DNA of 64,000 nucleotides from Trogon surrucura. Lineage: Eukaryota > Chordata > Aves > Trogoniformes > Trogonidae. The position numbers were made by a program, and so were the translations under genes. This document shows, piece after piece, positions 1 to 13,463 of the stretch (positions are counted from its first letter, which is position 1; the number at the start of each line of letters is the position of its first letter). Where the stretch lies: NCBI GenBank assembly GCA_020746105.1, contig CM036618.1, forward strand, positions 47,026,514 through 47,090,513, read 5' to 3'. The notes under the pieces are model-generated. The model worked only from the letters and a program-made list of their open reading frames with translations, searched no databases and was not told the DNA's origin.

Positions 1-940
1 AATTTACTCAAACCATTCTTGCCTAACAAAAATCAACATGAAAACTTTAGAAATAATGAGTCTCAAAAGGATTCCGATTACTTTCATTCCATAATTTCAG
101 ATGATAAAAACAAACAGCGATAGGAATTCTAGATATTAATATAATATAAGTAGAAAGATGGACTAGATAAAACCAGCTGAACACTAGTCTGTCCTCAAGA
201 CCTAACAGGGAAGTAATAACATGCTTTCGAATATGTAGCAATGACTTTTGGCAGATATGCCGTATACAATTCCATAATACAGAAAACCATTGAACTTGAT
301 TGACTATTTAATCCATTTCTGCAAGAGCATCACTAAAGGGATGCTTATATTGTTAGTATTGGTTTTTATAGCCAGAATGACACAGGACTGTCAAAATATA
401 GTTGCCGTGGTGCTGATACCTAGTTAGTTTCCTACATCCAGCTGCGAGTAAATTAAGTAAAAATGTTGCTGGTATTTACTGCAGACTTTCTTCTACCAAA
501 TAAATATTCTGATTTGATTATATTAATTTTATTTTGTCCTAAGTAAGCATACCTTAAAATACAATGGAACACAATACTTGCAAAAATACATCAGAGTTTT
601 GCAGACAAACCTAAAATACATTTAACAAAAATAGAATACATATACAAACTTATACTTTTTGTTTATTATGTCCTTAGATATCATTAGATATTTATAACTT
701 CTTTCAACTGCTATTTAAAATTGCTATTTATCAATTTTATGTAAGTTTGTACCAGTACAATATGGAAAGTGTAATGCTGGACTGGTTGATAAAATTCTAA
801 CCTACAGTTTATTTAGTAGAACTATACAAATTTTATGTAAGGTTCAAATATGTTAACATTCAGATACATGGTTGTATTGAACAGAAAAGGGTAGATTTAT
901 GGACTTCTGTAGACATGACAGAGAATAGAAAGCATTAAAG
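1..940. other. Unassigned AT-rich DNA
   Basis: No gene, repeat family or structured element is recognisable here. The sequence is AT-rich with scattered short runs of A and T, and the longest open frame is an unremarkable one of about 64 codons on the minus strand. It looks like neutral intergenic or intronic DNA. Confidence 0.6.
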
Positions 941-1106
941 AATCACAGAATCACAGAATGTTAAAGGTTGGAAGGGACCTCAAAGATCATCTAGTCCAAC
1001 CCCCCTGCCAGAGCAGGATCACCTACACTAGAGCGCACAGGAACGCGTCCAGGCGGGTTTTGAATGTCTCAAGAGATGGAGATTCCACAACCTCCCTAGG
1101 CAGCCT
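941..1106 (-). mobile_element. CR1 LINE, 5'-truncated 3' tail
   Basis: Read on the minus strand this is the last ~165 bases of a CR1 non-LTR retrotransposon. It covers the end of ORF2, including the Pro-Arg-Glu-Val-Val-Glu-Ser-Pro-Ser-type C-terminal segment, then the short 3' UTR (a pyrimidine-rich stretch pairing with TTGGACTAGATGATCTTTGA), and ends in two ATTCTGTG octamers at 941-956. Such severe 5' truncation is usual for CR1. The tail matches the copies ending at 17067 and 25173 in this window more closely than the one at 28.7 kb, so it probably belongs to their subfamily. No clear target-site duplication was found. Confidence 0.93.
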
Positions 1107-3994
1107 AATGTAAGAAAATACATAAAACATTAAAAAAACAGTTTATATAAAGAGTAATGGGCTTTGCGTGAACCAAAACTTCAGGTTCTTTTCTATGCCT
1201 CTTTCCATGCCCTTGTTTATGAAAGAAAGACCATAAGGTCTTATAAAAACCACTCCCACTTTTTTTCCTTTGGAGTACCACAAAGCATATTGTACTATCA
1301 GCCTGCAGTTCCCCCTCTAGCACTTTGAATTTTCTTGCTGCCTCAGTTCAGCCACTTAAATTAAACCATATAAAGATGATTTTACTCTCTCCTGACTTCA
1401 TTTCCAGACATTCATTTTGCTAATTAAATGCCAGTCTTTCATAAACTCTGTTTGTTAACAGTATAAGTAAAACCATGCATGTATGCAAACATGATTTCAC
1501 ACAGTCTGTGTTTCACCTTGGTCTCCATTTGTCTGAGGAACTGTCCCTTTTGAAACCACATGTAGCACAGAAGGACTTGTGAAGGGATATAGGTAAGACA
1601 TGGCGGTCAATTGCCATCTTAGGTGCCTAAATTCAGTGCTGATACTCCATCCCACCAATGAATTATATCTTGGAAATATCTGAATGCACCTAAAATTCTT
1701 TTTCGTGTTTCATCTTTTTATGTCTCACGCGCGTAGGTTTTGTTGCTGGACATATACAGACAGACAATTACATCTTGATCTTGTGACTATCTTCTGACCC
1801 CTTTATTTTCCAGCCCTGTGGAAAATCACAAAGTATGCCTCCATGTTGCTGGTCTCATTTTGGAGGCTCAAACCAGTAGACCTTTCAGAGAGGGGTTGTG
1901 TTAAGCAGCAATTAAAAAGCACTCCGGTGGAAATCTGTGGAGACTGGCGTTGAAGATCCTGCTCTTAAGTGACCTGAGTTTATGTCTCACAAAGATGTAT
2001 GAAATGTAGAAGAGGTGCTCTCACTCCTTTGGATTGCTCCACTTCACAGTTCTCCAGTAAATACTTAAGTATGATCCTAGGGGTGAATCAGCCTGCTTAC
2101 GTGTAGGGCACCTTATCAAAATGTTCTTCAATAATAATAAAAGACCTAGTTCCCTGCATAGACAGTGGAGTGTGGCACATGCCTTTGAAGGACTCCAAAT
2201 GGAAGTCTCATACACCTGTCCATTTTAGTAAACTAGACACAGTCAGGCTCCCCTAACTTTGAGAGCCTTCTGACTTCCTTTCTACTCCCTCTCAATGATT
2301 CATTTAGACCCTTATGCACTTTCTTTGAGAGGGATGATTATACTAAATGTTGAAAATTTAGAAGTTAGGTGTCTGTGCTAAGAAGGCTGGATTTTGCCTT
2401 GCAAGGAGACAAGGGCCTAGAGCTGTGAATGCTGACTGGAGGGACCTATGAAAGCACGTACAGATCAGAGTAAGCTGTCTTGGTCCCAAGGTAAACATGT
2501 AATTAAGACACACTTTCCACATTTTTCGTTGGGTACTTTTAAGCTAGTTTTGTGGCTCCTGTTTGCCGATGTGTAGCTGTAACAAAAAGTAGTTTGCAGA
2601 GTATTTGAGTTCAAACTGGAGGTTGTGAGTTCTGCTGATCAGGTACTGGAAAGACATCAGCCAATGCTCAATTTTTGTGGAAACTGATCCCTCAGATTGT
2701 AAAGAGCAAGCACTAAAGAAAAACCTGCTAGGAAACTAATAAAGCTGAGCTGAAGAGGATCTGAACACCATGTTGAAACTATGGCTGGGACCTCAACCTG
2801 AATAACTGTGCTAGAGAGTCCATTAAAATGATCTTTCAGTCACCAGCCAAGACTGGGTTGTGTGGAAAAAAATACTTTCAAAATTAAAGTAATGACTGTA
2901 TCACTGTGTGTGTATACAAAGAGCCAGAATTAAGGCTATATGAAAAAGTTTACTTCTGGAGTATGTAATTATGTATGTGCTGGCTTTTGTGACGTTTTGA
3001 AGTGTTTTCAAGGTAATCCCCCATATGTGTACTGCTTTATATAGAGTATCAATAGTCCTTTGTGGCCTGTCATGTAAATTTGGTTTAGAACAGGGCTTTA
3101 CTATCACAGAAGAAAAAATATTAGCTTGTTATTCATTCTGTATGATTTAAAAGTCATCTCTCATTTATTTATTCCATTGCTCTGGCATGTTGTTAGGCTT
3201 TTTTTAAGCCCCATTTTTCTATCCAGTGACATTGACAATTGTGTCATGGCCTAAGATAAATTGTTCTTTTCTGATCTGCTAGTACCCTTTCTTGCAATTT
3301 TAGCAACTTTGTGGGGGAACAAGTGCTGATCAGAAAAGTTGTAAGGCACATTTATGTGGTGTCTGGAATAAAGTTCCTTCCTCATATAGCAGCCATGTGA
3401 AAATGTTCATTTAAATATTTCTTCTTACCTTACCATGTGGGAGGTGATGGGACTAAGAGCAGTAATGGAGATGTGAGTCTTTCCAGGAAACTGTGTGATG
3501 ATGGGATTCCTTGCATCAGAGAGGCAGGCAACTAATTAAAGGCTTCCTCATCAATCAGCTTATAACAGTATTCCTTACTGATGCTAAGCACTCTAGTAGC
3601 CTCAGTAAAGCCTTCTGCTGTCTCCAATTAGCTCCCACAATCCATGTCCATTGCCACTTATTAGCCAATAAGAGGGCCATTTAAAAAATAAGAATGAAAT
3701 ACAAAGTCTTCTTTCCTAGGCCTGATGCACCAGCAGGTACAGAACCAACCCTACAGCATCTTTCTGGATGGCTACTACAAGGACATTACACCTGTACATG
3801 GTTACACTGTCTTTTCGTAGGATATTAGACCTGCTTCTAGGGCTGGACTTACATTCTCACTGGCCTGAAAAACCTAGAGGTCTGGGATAAGAATGAGACT
3901 GAAGAGCTTCAGTGCACTGCCGCAGTGGATTATTTACACTGAGACAAAACATGTTTGCACAGAGAGCAGAGCTCTCAGGCGCCAGACTCAGGTG

Positions 3995-4013
3995 TGTGGT
4001 GACAGTCACCACA
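3995..4013. repeat. Perfect 9-base inverted repeat
   Basis: The arms TGTGGTGAC and GTCACCACA are exact reverse complements separated by a single A at 4004. A hairpin could not close with a one-base loop without melting inner pairs, so if it has any function a dimeric protein site is more plausible than an RNA hairpin. It may also be chance in 64 kb of sequence. Confidence 0.8.
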
Positions 4014-7000
4014 AACATCACCATCATCTGTTCCAGATGCAGAAGCAATAAGTGCTTTTCATTTGCCTTCTCAGACATATGGATTTGTCTGTCTGTGCAT
4101 GCCTGTATGACTGAAAAAGCCAGAGGAAACAACTCTTGCTTTGCACCTACTTGGTCTCAAGCAGAGGACAAGAAAGTGGGGGAAGTAGTACAATGGAAAA
4201 ACAGCAGGTGGAGGAATGAAAAAAGGAAAGAAAGAAGGCTGGGAATAAGGGATAATTGAGACAGAAGAAAATGAAGCAAATCTGTAACAGTGAATCAACA
4301 TTCAAAAGAGTGTAAATAGAGCCTGGAACAGTTATGTTAGTAGACCTGGTAACGATACCTTGCTCTTCTAGTCTTCTGTTGCTCTTGAATCTACCTACTT
4401 CCTGCTTTTCTTTTTACATCCACATGGACCAGGGGAAGATAATTCCAGATGTACAATGGTCCTGGAAAATACCAGAAATCTGAGAAGAGTTTAGATTAGT
4501 TGTGAAGGAGGATAATCACAAATGGGCTCTAAATTCCACTTTCTTATTTCTTAAGAAACTGTCAAAATGTTCCAAGGAATCTTTTCTGCTTCTACTGGGA
4601 TCTGGATCTTTGGTCAATAAGCAAGTTTGTTAATACAGTCAGTAGAAAGACTGTCAGCCAAAATGTGCAATCAACAGGAACTGTTTAATTTTCAGAGTGT
4701 CTATTTATGTGCACATACTCTTAGCACAGGTAATATCAACTGTAAGCAGTGGCACTGAAACGTTTTGTTGTCATGATTCGTTTCTCCAAGAATCTCTGCT
4801 CTTCTTGGGGTCGATATCTCTGCAGACAGCACAGGAATCTCATATTTTGTGCTTCCCATGCTTGTACAATATCAGTGTAGCTACCTAATCCTGCCCCAAA
4901 GTCTTCAAAAAGTCCTTGTCCTCCCCTTAACAGCTGTACTTGGCCTTGGACTCTGAAATCCAACGAAATGTCTCTTTGACATAGAAGATGTAAAATGGGT
5001 GAAGGCCAAGATGACTGGATTGATCAGCAGTGTATGAAGCAAGTGTCCCTTGTGGATGGCTCTGATATCAACATTCTGTTGGACACCCTTCATCCCATTA
5101 TATGTCCCCAATGCTCAAAGGCCCCCCAGTGACCTACCACCTTCCACCTGAAGATCTGCATTTTTCCATGGTGCTTCAGTTTCTCCTTACTGAACATCTA
5201 CACTGAAGCTCCCCTCCAGGGTTGATTTGCCTGGTTTAGAGCTGAATCATGAGACAGAAAGTTATTAAATAGGAATTGCATCCTTGGTTTGCGTGAATTT
5301 GATTCAAAATGATAAAATAACAAGAAATACAGAAATGAGGATCACCGCTTCTACACTATCCTCAATACATACATCCATGATGATAAATAAATACATTTTG
5401 AAGAGGAAATGCGGCTCAAATTTCTAGACCCTTAGCTGGCTGAATAAAGCAGCACAAAAGAAGATGATGAGGATTTTGGAGGAAGATACATATCATCTTA
5501 CACAGTTACACTTGAGTGAGACTGTGAGCAAAACTCCCAGAAACTACTTTTATATTAAGAAAGTGGCGGTTGTTGACAAGTGGAGCATGTGGTGGAAGGA
5601 GATTGTTGTCAATGTAAGTGGTGGTGACTGGAGAAGGGCTGTCACCGAGATAAAAACGAGGCGAAAAGTCTTCAGTTGGTGAAAAATGACATTGGCGAAA
5701 TTGGTTCATTTCAGTGGAAGGGTTGAAGCAGGAGTCCCTAGCTGTCAGGACATGCTACTCGGAGTGGGCTTTTCATTTGTTGAATATTCTGTTAAGGGCA
5801 CAGATAATACCATTAAGCCTATCCCTGAAAACCCAATAGAAACATTTAAAGGTCAAACATTGAAAATCCCAGTCTCTCTTGGCCTTGTTCCACATACACA
5901 ACTCTCATCGATGTTGGCTCTGCACAGATCTAGCATGGCTTATGACCCTGAGGTTTTATTCTTTCTGCATTACTAACGCGTTACTTACTGGGCAGTGAAA
6001 ACAGAGTCTGCAGAAACCTTAGCTTTGGAATTAGAAATCTGAGACATTACTGAAAACCAAGTATTAGAAGGTATACCAAAGAGACATGGCACCTTAGAAA
6101 ATACTCAGGTGGTCTTTGCCATTCTATTCCACATAAATATGTATCTAAGATATCAGACATAACCAGAAGTCCACATCTGCACCACAGCTTGGTGGTGTTC
6201 AGAACTGACTGCAGATGATCCCACTGGGGAACTTCAGGGATATTTGCTGCTTTTCTGGTACCTCTGATACCTTTCTGATACCACAGAAAATCAAGGTTTC
6301 TCTGTCAAGAAAAATTCTTGAAGCACTTTCTTACAAGGTTTAAGTTAGTTCTGAGATGGAATGCAAGCCCAGACCTGACAAAGCAGGTGGCTAGGTCCCT
6401 GTGGTTCAGTATAGCACGGTTCTTGGGGCTCAGTCAGTGGGTGCAGTGGTGGAGTCTGCCGGAAGACTTGACCCATGCCAGCCAGCAGCACTCTCTGTCA
6501 GGAGCCAGAAGCTGGCTGTGGTGTAGATAAGAAACACTATATAAGGAAAGGGTTTAATGTCTGTGTGGATGTGGATGCCAACGATTAGTCCATCTAACAC
6601 TAAACACGAGTCACGCACGGTGCTCAAGAACAAGCACACTTTCCCCCAAAGCCCTGTGCGATTACCCACACGACACCTAATATCTTATTGGCATTTCAGT
6701 CTAGATTTTCTTGATAGTTTATGTTACTGCTACTTCAAAGACAACCTCCCCCAACTTTCTTACAGCAGAAGACTTTTTTTTATTGCTTGCCACATCTGTC
6801 TCTGATGCTTCAGGCACCATTTTACTGTATTGAGAGGCGGAGAAATCCAGGGAGTGGGAGGTGACACCCTCCCAACTCCTCATCTCCTTCCCCAACTGCT
6901 TCTGGCTGATACAGGGCTGCCATGCTGAGAGTTTGATCTCCTACTACATCACCTACATCCAGCCTCTCTCAACTGTTTTCCAGACCCCAGGCAGAGCAAG

Positions 7001-8270
7001 ATCCCTGAAAAAGTTGTGGACAAACTGTGCATATGGTGGAGGACAAGCTAAAATTCCTGTTCTGTGAATGCTGTATATATTTCCTGGTTTATGCTAATAG
7101 TAGGTCCTACATGTACTAAAAGCTATAAGCTTCAGTCTACTGCGACACTGTCAGACACAAATTCTTTAAGATTATTCATTCAGGAATCCAACGCATGAGG
7201 CCATCCTCTTATGCTCAGATAATGCCTGAACAGGTTTTCTTCTTCAGGTGCCTCTAAAGCCTTGTCTCAGGGTGATCACTTACAGCCTTGGGAAACGAGC
7301 TGTGGCAGACCTTTGTTGCAGCGTTCTCTAGATGCACTATGTTCTGCTGTCCTTCCACACAAATGTGACAGTTGCAGTGATAGAGGACAAGTGGAAAATT
7401 GATAGGAGATAATTATTATCTTGCTAGGCTCCAGTTCCTGGCTTAAGGAATTTCAAGGCCTGACAGAAGCAGTTATTTCAGCAAAGAAGAGAAGGTAGGA
7501 GACAAACATTTTCTCATAGTTGCTTGAAAATACCTTGTGATGATGAAATTTTAATTGCTGGTTTTGATTGCAAGTATTCACTGAAAATCATAAGTGGTTT
7601 CCTGCAAGGTGCTAGGGCTGATGTGATAAAAAAATTGTAAAAAAATACAATGAATATAGTACTGTTTTCATATCTAATTGTCTTTTACAGAAATAACAAA
7701 ACCCAGACTCCTGCTGCAGGTTATCTGCATGCAGAACTGTTGGTTACAATCGATTTGCTGATAGACAACCTAGCTTTCCAACAGTGTGACTCGAGAACCA
7801 ATTACTAAAAATCTGTTCTGTTGAATACAGAAGTCTAATTAAATCATTGTGAGGGAACACTTTTTTTTTTCCGGAAAGAAGAGGGTAAGCTGGTGAAAAG
7901 TAAATGATCAAAATGGAAATCAATCAACCTAGCAGGGTGCTCCTTTTGAATGAGTCCTTAAAATAGATATCCCAATGGACAAGTAGGCTAGGGGTAAAGC
8001 TCTTGCAACCGCAGTGGTAAAGTTATGGAGAGGTATAGCTTTGCTCTATGATACAAGGTAGTAAGATGGTTTCTGGACAGGAATCTTCCTCTCGCTGACA
8101 AATGCCATTGCCATCGACTAGAGCTTTTCCAAGAGCGGGAGAGACATTCTTGGAGTGTAGTTTGTTACTGTCAGGGATTCCAAGTGTGCTTATTTGCTTT
8201 GGCATAGACCAGAAAAAAAAGTAAAAGGCAATTAAACAGCAGTTTGAAAGGAGCAGGATTCCTCAGAGCC

Positions 8271-8358
8271 AAAGAGAAAAAAAAAAAAAAGAAAAAAAAA
8301 GGAAAAAAAAAAGGGAAAAAAAAAAAAGAAAAAAAAAAGAAAAAATGAGAAAAAAAAG
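8271..8358. repeat. A-rich low-complexity tract
   Basis: About 88 bases are almost entirely A, broken by single G or GG at irregular intervals. No reverse-transcribed gene copy or SINE body is visible upstream, so it is not obviously a retroposon poly(A) tail. It is best described as a degraded A-rich microsatellite on the plus strand. The 63-codon frame on the minus strand (8171-8362) that encodes mostly Phe is an artefact of this tract. Confidence 0.9.
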
Positions 8359-11300
8359 ACAAGTGTAGGATAACAAGAAAACCTAAGAATCTGGCCTGTG
8401 TAATAGCAATTGCTCTTCTAGAGCGAGAAAGAAAATGTCTCAGTGCTGTTCAGGCCCTTCCTCTGCTTACTCTAGTTCAGGAAAGGCAACTAGTTATTTA
8501 GAGGTGGGAATCACACTTAGTATTTCAGGTATAACCACAGCTTATAGGAGTACCCAAGGCTTGAAAGAGGCCATGCATTAAAGCTCATGATTGTTTCATC
8601 ATTATCTGTGGTTTTGTGACTCTAATTAATCACTTTTTAGGCCTGTGTTTGGGGTAGAATATGGCAGCAAAGGATAAAATGCCTGTGCTGATTAATTTTT
8701 ATTACAGCTGCAGTGATTCATATCATTGAGATGCCACTCCATCTCTTGGTTCTTGCAGGGCAGTACGTTGCTTAGATTTTCCTCAAGCCTCGTAAACCAA
8801 GATGACTCTACATCGTCTTCTCATTTGTATGGGGAGAACCAATGATGTCATTGTTTTGCAGACTCACTTGCAAGTATCTATTCTGTGACAGGAGTTCAGG
8901 AAAAACAATGCTGTAAAGCAAAATGTTTGGCCAGATAATGCATGTTTTCAATCAAAATTACTGTTAAAATGTAGTCTATGCAGTGTAATTGGGGTATAAG
9001 TGTTGCATATATTACACCACAGTCTAAGCTACCGCAACTACTGTGGGTAACAAGTGCAGTGAATATAAGAGAACCTGCACTATGGTATGTCCTGAAAGAT
9101 TGGGTAAATATTTCCAAGTAATGTTAGACTTGAGGATGTCTGCTGATAATGTTGTCTTTCAGGCTGTCATAGTTTTCCTCATCTGCTTTTTTATTCCAAG
9201 ATTTGTACAATGTGAATAATAAATTTTATACCATTTTTTTTCCCAATCATACTGAAGAGTTCTCATTGCTAGTTACTCAAACCCCAAAGATCATATTTAT
9301 AATGTATTCTCTATGGAGTTTTCTGTGTGTGTTTCATGCATTTTCATTTCATGCACAGTTGAAGACCATGGAAATACTACATGACACAGGAAGACAGGTA
9401 GAAAATAACGGGATCCAAAATTCTGGTTCAGACCCAGTAACTACTATAGCTTTCAAGATGTTTTCCTGTGGTTTTATCCATTCTCCTGTTTATGCAATAA
9501 AATGAGTTAATTAAAGTAGTTTACTTAAAAATGCTAAAAAGAAAACCATATAGGGAGTAGAAAGACTGTTCTGTTGCCACAACAAAGACCAAATGTTAGG
9601 AGAGTCACATTCCTCTCTGCCACAGGCACCTCCTGTGACCTTAGCCTTGGGCCTTGAGCTGTTTGTCTTCACACTCTGAAAAAAGAGTAATATTCTTCCT
9701 CCCTTCATGAGTGTCCTCTGGCCCAGTCCTAGATTCCTCTCATAATTACAGACCATGCATGTTCATTAAATGGCTTAAAGAGGAATATCACAGTGTGGGA
9801 AAAAAAAAATTCTAGCTCTAGACTCTGCTCATAACAGCCACTATCTCCGAGATGCAAGGAGGGGACATAGATGGAGAATGGAGATAGAGATGGAGAACTC
9901 TGCTCCATAGTTGAGTACTAGAGAAACAGTCCTTAGTGGTGGAAGCCCTTGGGACTGTACTGAGGTACTGTCCTTTCAAGCACAGGGAGCAGGAGCCAGG
10001 TTTCTCATTGCCTCGCTGGTTGCAGGAGCCCTTGGTACAAACACATTCACCATAGCTTTTCCTCTAATTGAAGCTGAATGAACACAAAGGTAAATATTGA
10101 TAACGTACTTCCATGAGTTTGCTCTTTCCCCCTTTCCAGTTTTGTCAAAAAACCCCAGTGATACTGACTGATTATGCAGTAGAGTTCCTATTTCTTTAAA
10201 GCTGAACTACCTACAAGTTTACTGGCCAATTTCCTCAAGTGCTGGTAGATCCTTACTGCAAATGGACCAACCATTCTCAAGCAGGTAAGGTGATAAAAAT
10301 GCAGGTAGCATTTTTCTGCCACAAGTGAAGCAGAGAAAGAGACCACCGTGCATCAAGCAGAAAGATGAAAGCCATGCAAGCTGTTAGCAGGGATTAAAGT
10401 ATACTACAGCATGCATTTCCATCGCAAGCTGAAAAGGCCCTGTGTGAAGAAGCATGGAAATATATTTTAATATTGTAGTTCCCTGTCAATGCCACTCTCA
10501 GTTTTCAAACACTCATGTTCATGCAATGTATTATTATTAGCCATAGGGCATTTTATGGATGTTAATTTAATGGTGTTTTGTTTCTAGTGATGCTTTGATG
10601 TTTCCAAAGACCTGCAGATGTGATGCACGTTAAAGTCACAAACTCAGGGCAGCCCAGAATTCATCGAAAAAGCTGGCTCAAAAGCAGTTACATTGGTTTA
10701 CCTATATTCATATATTCACCCGCACATTAATATAAGGATTTTTGACGGTGTTGAGAGACTTTACCTATGGTTGTGGAAGGTCAGAGGCAGCTGTATAAAC
10801 TGCTGTCTGTCCTGGGAATAGCTGAGAACTTGCTTGGCCTCTGGCATAGGACAGATCAGCCCAGATGCTTGTAAGGGAGCAATGCACAGGATCGAGACTC
10901 TTGGGGTCTGATGTGCTGCTTCTTTGTCTCTCTTGAGCAGTGTGCCTGCCACCACTGCAATTTTGCTGCTCCATTTTGCTATTCCTTATTTAAGGACACA
11001 GGTTATCCCTTGTTTTATATAAAGAAGATAGGGGTATGATCTCAAGGCAGATACACAAACAGCTTGGTTCTTTCACCAGGTAATAGATATAAAAGTCAGT
11101 GGAGACTCAGTAATACTTAATCTAAATACTTACAGATATGTTTTAGGCTAGCCTAAAAAGGGATTTTTCCGTGCATGTAGCCCAGTGTCACAAACCTGTG
11201 TGGAATATTGTGTGATAACTGACAGTGTTTTTTAATCATGAGTTCTTAGGTTGAGAAACATATATTCCAGATTAAGCGTATTCAAATAATTTTAAAGTGA

Positions 11301-13463
11301 TTCTTACATTATCATCCTGTCTGCACTGAATTTTTCTCATAAAATGGTTCTAATATTATGATACTTGTTGTAATATATTTCATATATTCTGAGCAAGCTA
11401 GGATTGTAGGATTTGCTATGTTATGTTTCTGCTCAAAGGTTTCAGATGTGAAGTTTTTTTTGTCCAAAATCACAAATACAGCTGCAACACAAAGATTTAC
11501 ATAGTTTCCACCATTTCTTCAACACGAAAAAAAGGAGAACTTTTTGTTGAATTGTCTCAATGTGCTATCAGCTGTTGGTTGTTCTTTTCACAAAGGCAAA
11601 CTCTTGTGCAGAATCTAATATTCCACAGAGAGAAACACACTAAGCTGGAAAGTGCAAACATGGTGGTGGTGAAGAGAAAATACCTAATCCTGTTTTATGC
11701 CCATTTGCTGCTTGAATTTTCCTTTGCAGGCTCAAAAAACCACACACAGCAGGTAGTTTCAAAATTAACTCTCCTTTCAGGGAGTCTAGTGTAATAGTGC
11801 TCAAGTAGGCTTTTCTGGTCTGAATTAGCTGTTTCAATGTTATGTATGGCTTCAGCATTCATATAACCCTCTCTCTAGGCTGAAAAGCTCTATTTCCCTA
11901 CCAGTCATGCTCTCTTTGTACCCTTTTCCCACTACAGAGCCCGGCAACCTTTGGCAACCTGCTCCTGGCAGCTGGATTTTCCCTCTCTGCCAGGTTCTGC
12001 TCTTTGTAAATTCTTTAAGCCAAATCACTGTCCAGGATTTCTTTAAAAAATTAGTACAAAATGGCTAAGCCAAGGGACCTCTCCAGTACATTCTGTGAAA
12101 TCCATATGACTTCTGTCTGCTCCCTGTTCTCAAATTCCCCCTATTTTCCTCAAATCTCTAGTGCAGTGCTGCTCCCACCAGTCCTGCTCTTGAGAGCACC
12201 AGGGTTTGTGTTAAGATGGATTGACCGCAGCTGATTTGCTACTGAAGGAAAAAGGAGCTTTCAGAAGCAGTCAACTTGATCCCCCTGCACAAAGTCACTT
12301 AACTGTACACTCTGCTTTCAGATCCTGAATGTAGAAGTGTAAATTCTATCTACAGGAAAGCAACACGATGTGTCTATGGCTTTTACCATTGTGCCTGTGA
12401 AATTTTTAACTGAATAAAAAGGAAGCAGTTTTGCTTTCCTCAGAGATCACAATCAGTCTTTAGATAACCAAGAAAAAGATTGCATTGCAAGGATGCTTTA
12501 ACCCGAGGTCTGCTAATGTACTTCTGAAAATTTTGTAAATCTAGATGGCTCTCAGAGAAAGAGGGCTTAATTCACTCTTTTTTGAATTACAGAAATCAGT
12601 CCAGCAATACTAGACAGTAACTTGCAGAAGTCTCCTCTTGTACATCAAGAATAACTCGCCGAGCATCCCTTGTAAAGAGGGAAATTTTGGGCTCTAATCC
12701 TTGTCTTGAAAATGCATCTTCCACTAAATTTAAACAGAAGGAAAAAAAAAAAAAGCCTGAACACCATTGTGAGCAGAAACCTGAGCCATGCCTCTTAATA
12801 TTTTTCAGAAAACCTCTTTAGACATTTTACTAGGAATTAAATTGGTTGATACAAACATTCAGTTGATAATACTACAGTGTACCTTAAATTCAGGACTCTT
12901 GCTGACTAAGCTGGCATATTAAGAGGATGCTGCCACCTATTCTGTCAACTGTCTTATACCAGACTTGTGTCTGACTTCCCTTCATTAACTTTAGGCAACA
13001 AGGAACTATTTGTTCAAAATAAGTACCAGATAAGTACTGTAATTTAAATCCTCTGCAGTGAAAAATAGTATAAAGCCAGTATTTTAAGATATAAAGCAAC
13101 TGAAGTTAAGCCTTGGATGAAATTTGTCATCAAACCAATTAACAATATAATTACAGGCACATGAAGTTCCTTCATACTAACCAGTGTTTAAATAACTTCC
13201 AATAAAAACCGTGTATTTTATCAGAAGTGTACTTACTAAAATATTTACAGATATGGTCTCTTTCAGGGCCTGATTCAACTATAGAAAGAATGTTTTTGAC
13301 TTGTGCAGTTGTTAGACCAGAGCAGTAGTGGCTTTATAAAAGAAGTATATAGCATGAGAGCCCAAAGGGAAATATGGTATATTAGTATAGAAAATACACT
13401 CTGACCTTTTTTTTTAGCTATTTCAGCGTATTTCTGAATTTCAAAGGACAAATACTGCAATGT

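Larger units (their letters stand above)
1107..13463. other. Long stretch without recognisable genes
   Basis: No conserved gene, known repeat family or RNA gene could be identified in these 12 kb. Open frames up to 123 codons occur (for example 3912-4259 plus and 11423-11794 plus), but they lack recognisable domains and overlap open frames on the other strand, as random AT-rich DNA does. Items of minor note are listed separately: a short palindrome near 4.0 kb, an A-rich tract at 8.3 kb, an exon-like frame at 7.7 kb and a pair of overlapping minus-strand frames at 10.8 kb. Confidence 0.5.

Noticed and set aside
3912-4259. 115-codon open frame on the plus strand
   Set aside because: No domain is recognisable, and opposite-strand frames of 91 and 76 codons overlap it. 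It looks like a chance frame in a locally GC-richer patch.
8171-8362. 63-codon minus-strand frame rich in Phe
   Set aside because: It is the translation of the A-rich low-complexity tract and has no biological meaning.
10210-10286. Exon-like segment between TTTCTTTAAAG and CAG|GTAAGG
   Set aside because: The splice signals look good, but two frames are open through only ~28 codons, with no recognisable peptide and no neighbouring exon. This is within chance expectation.
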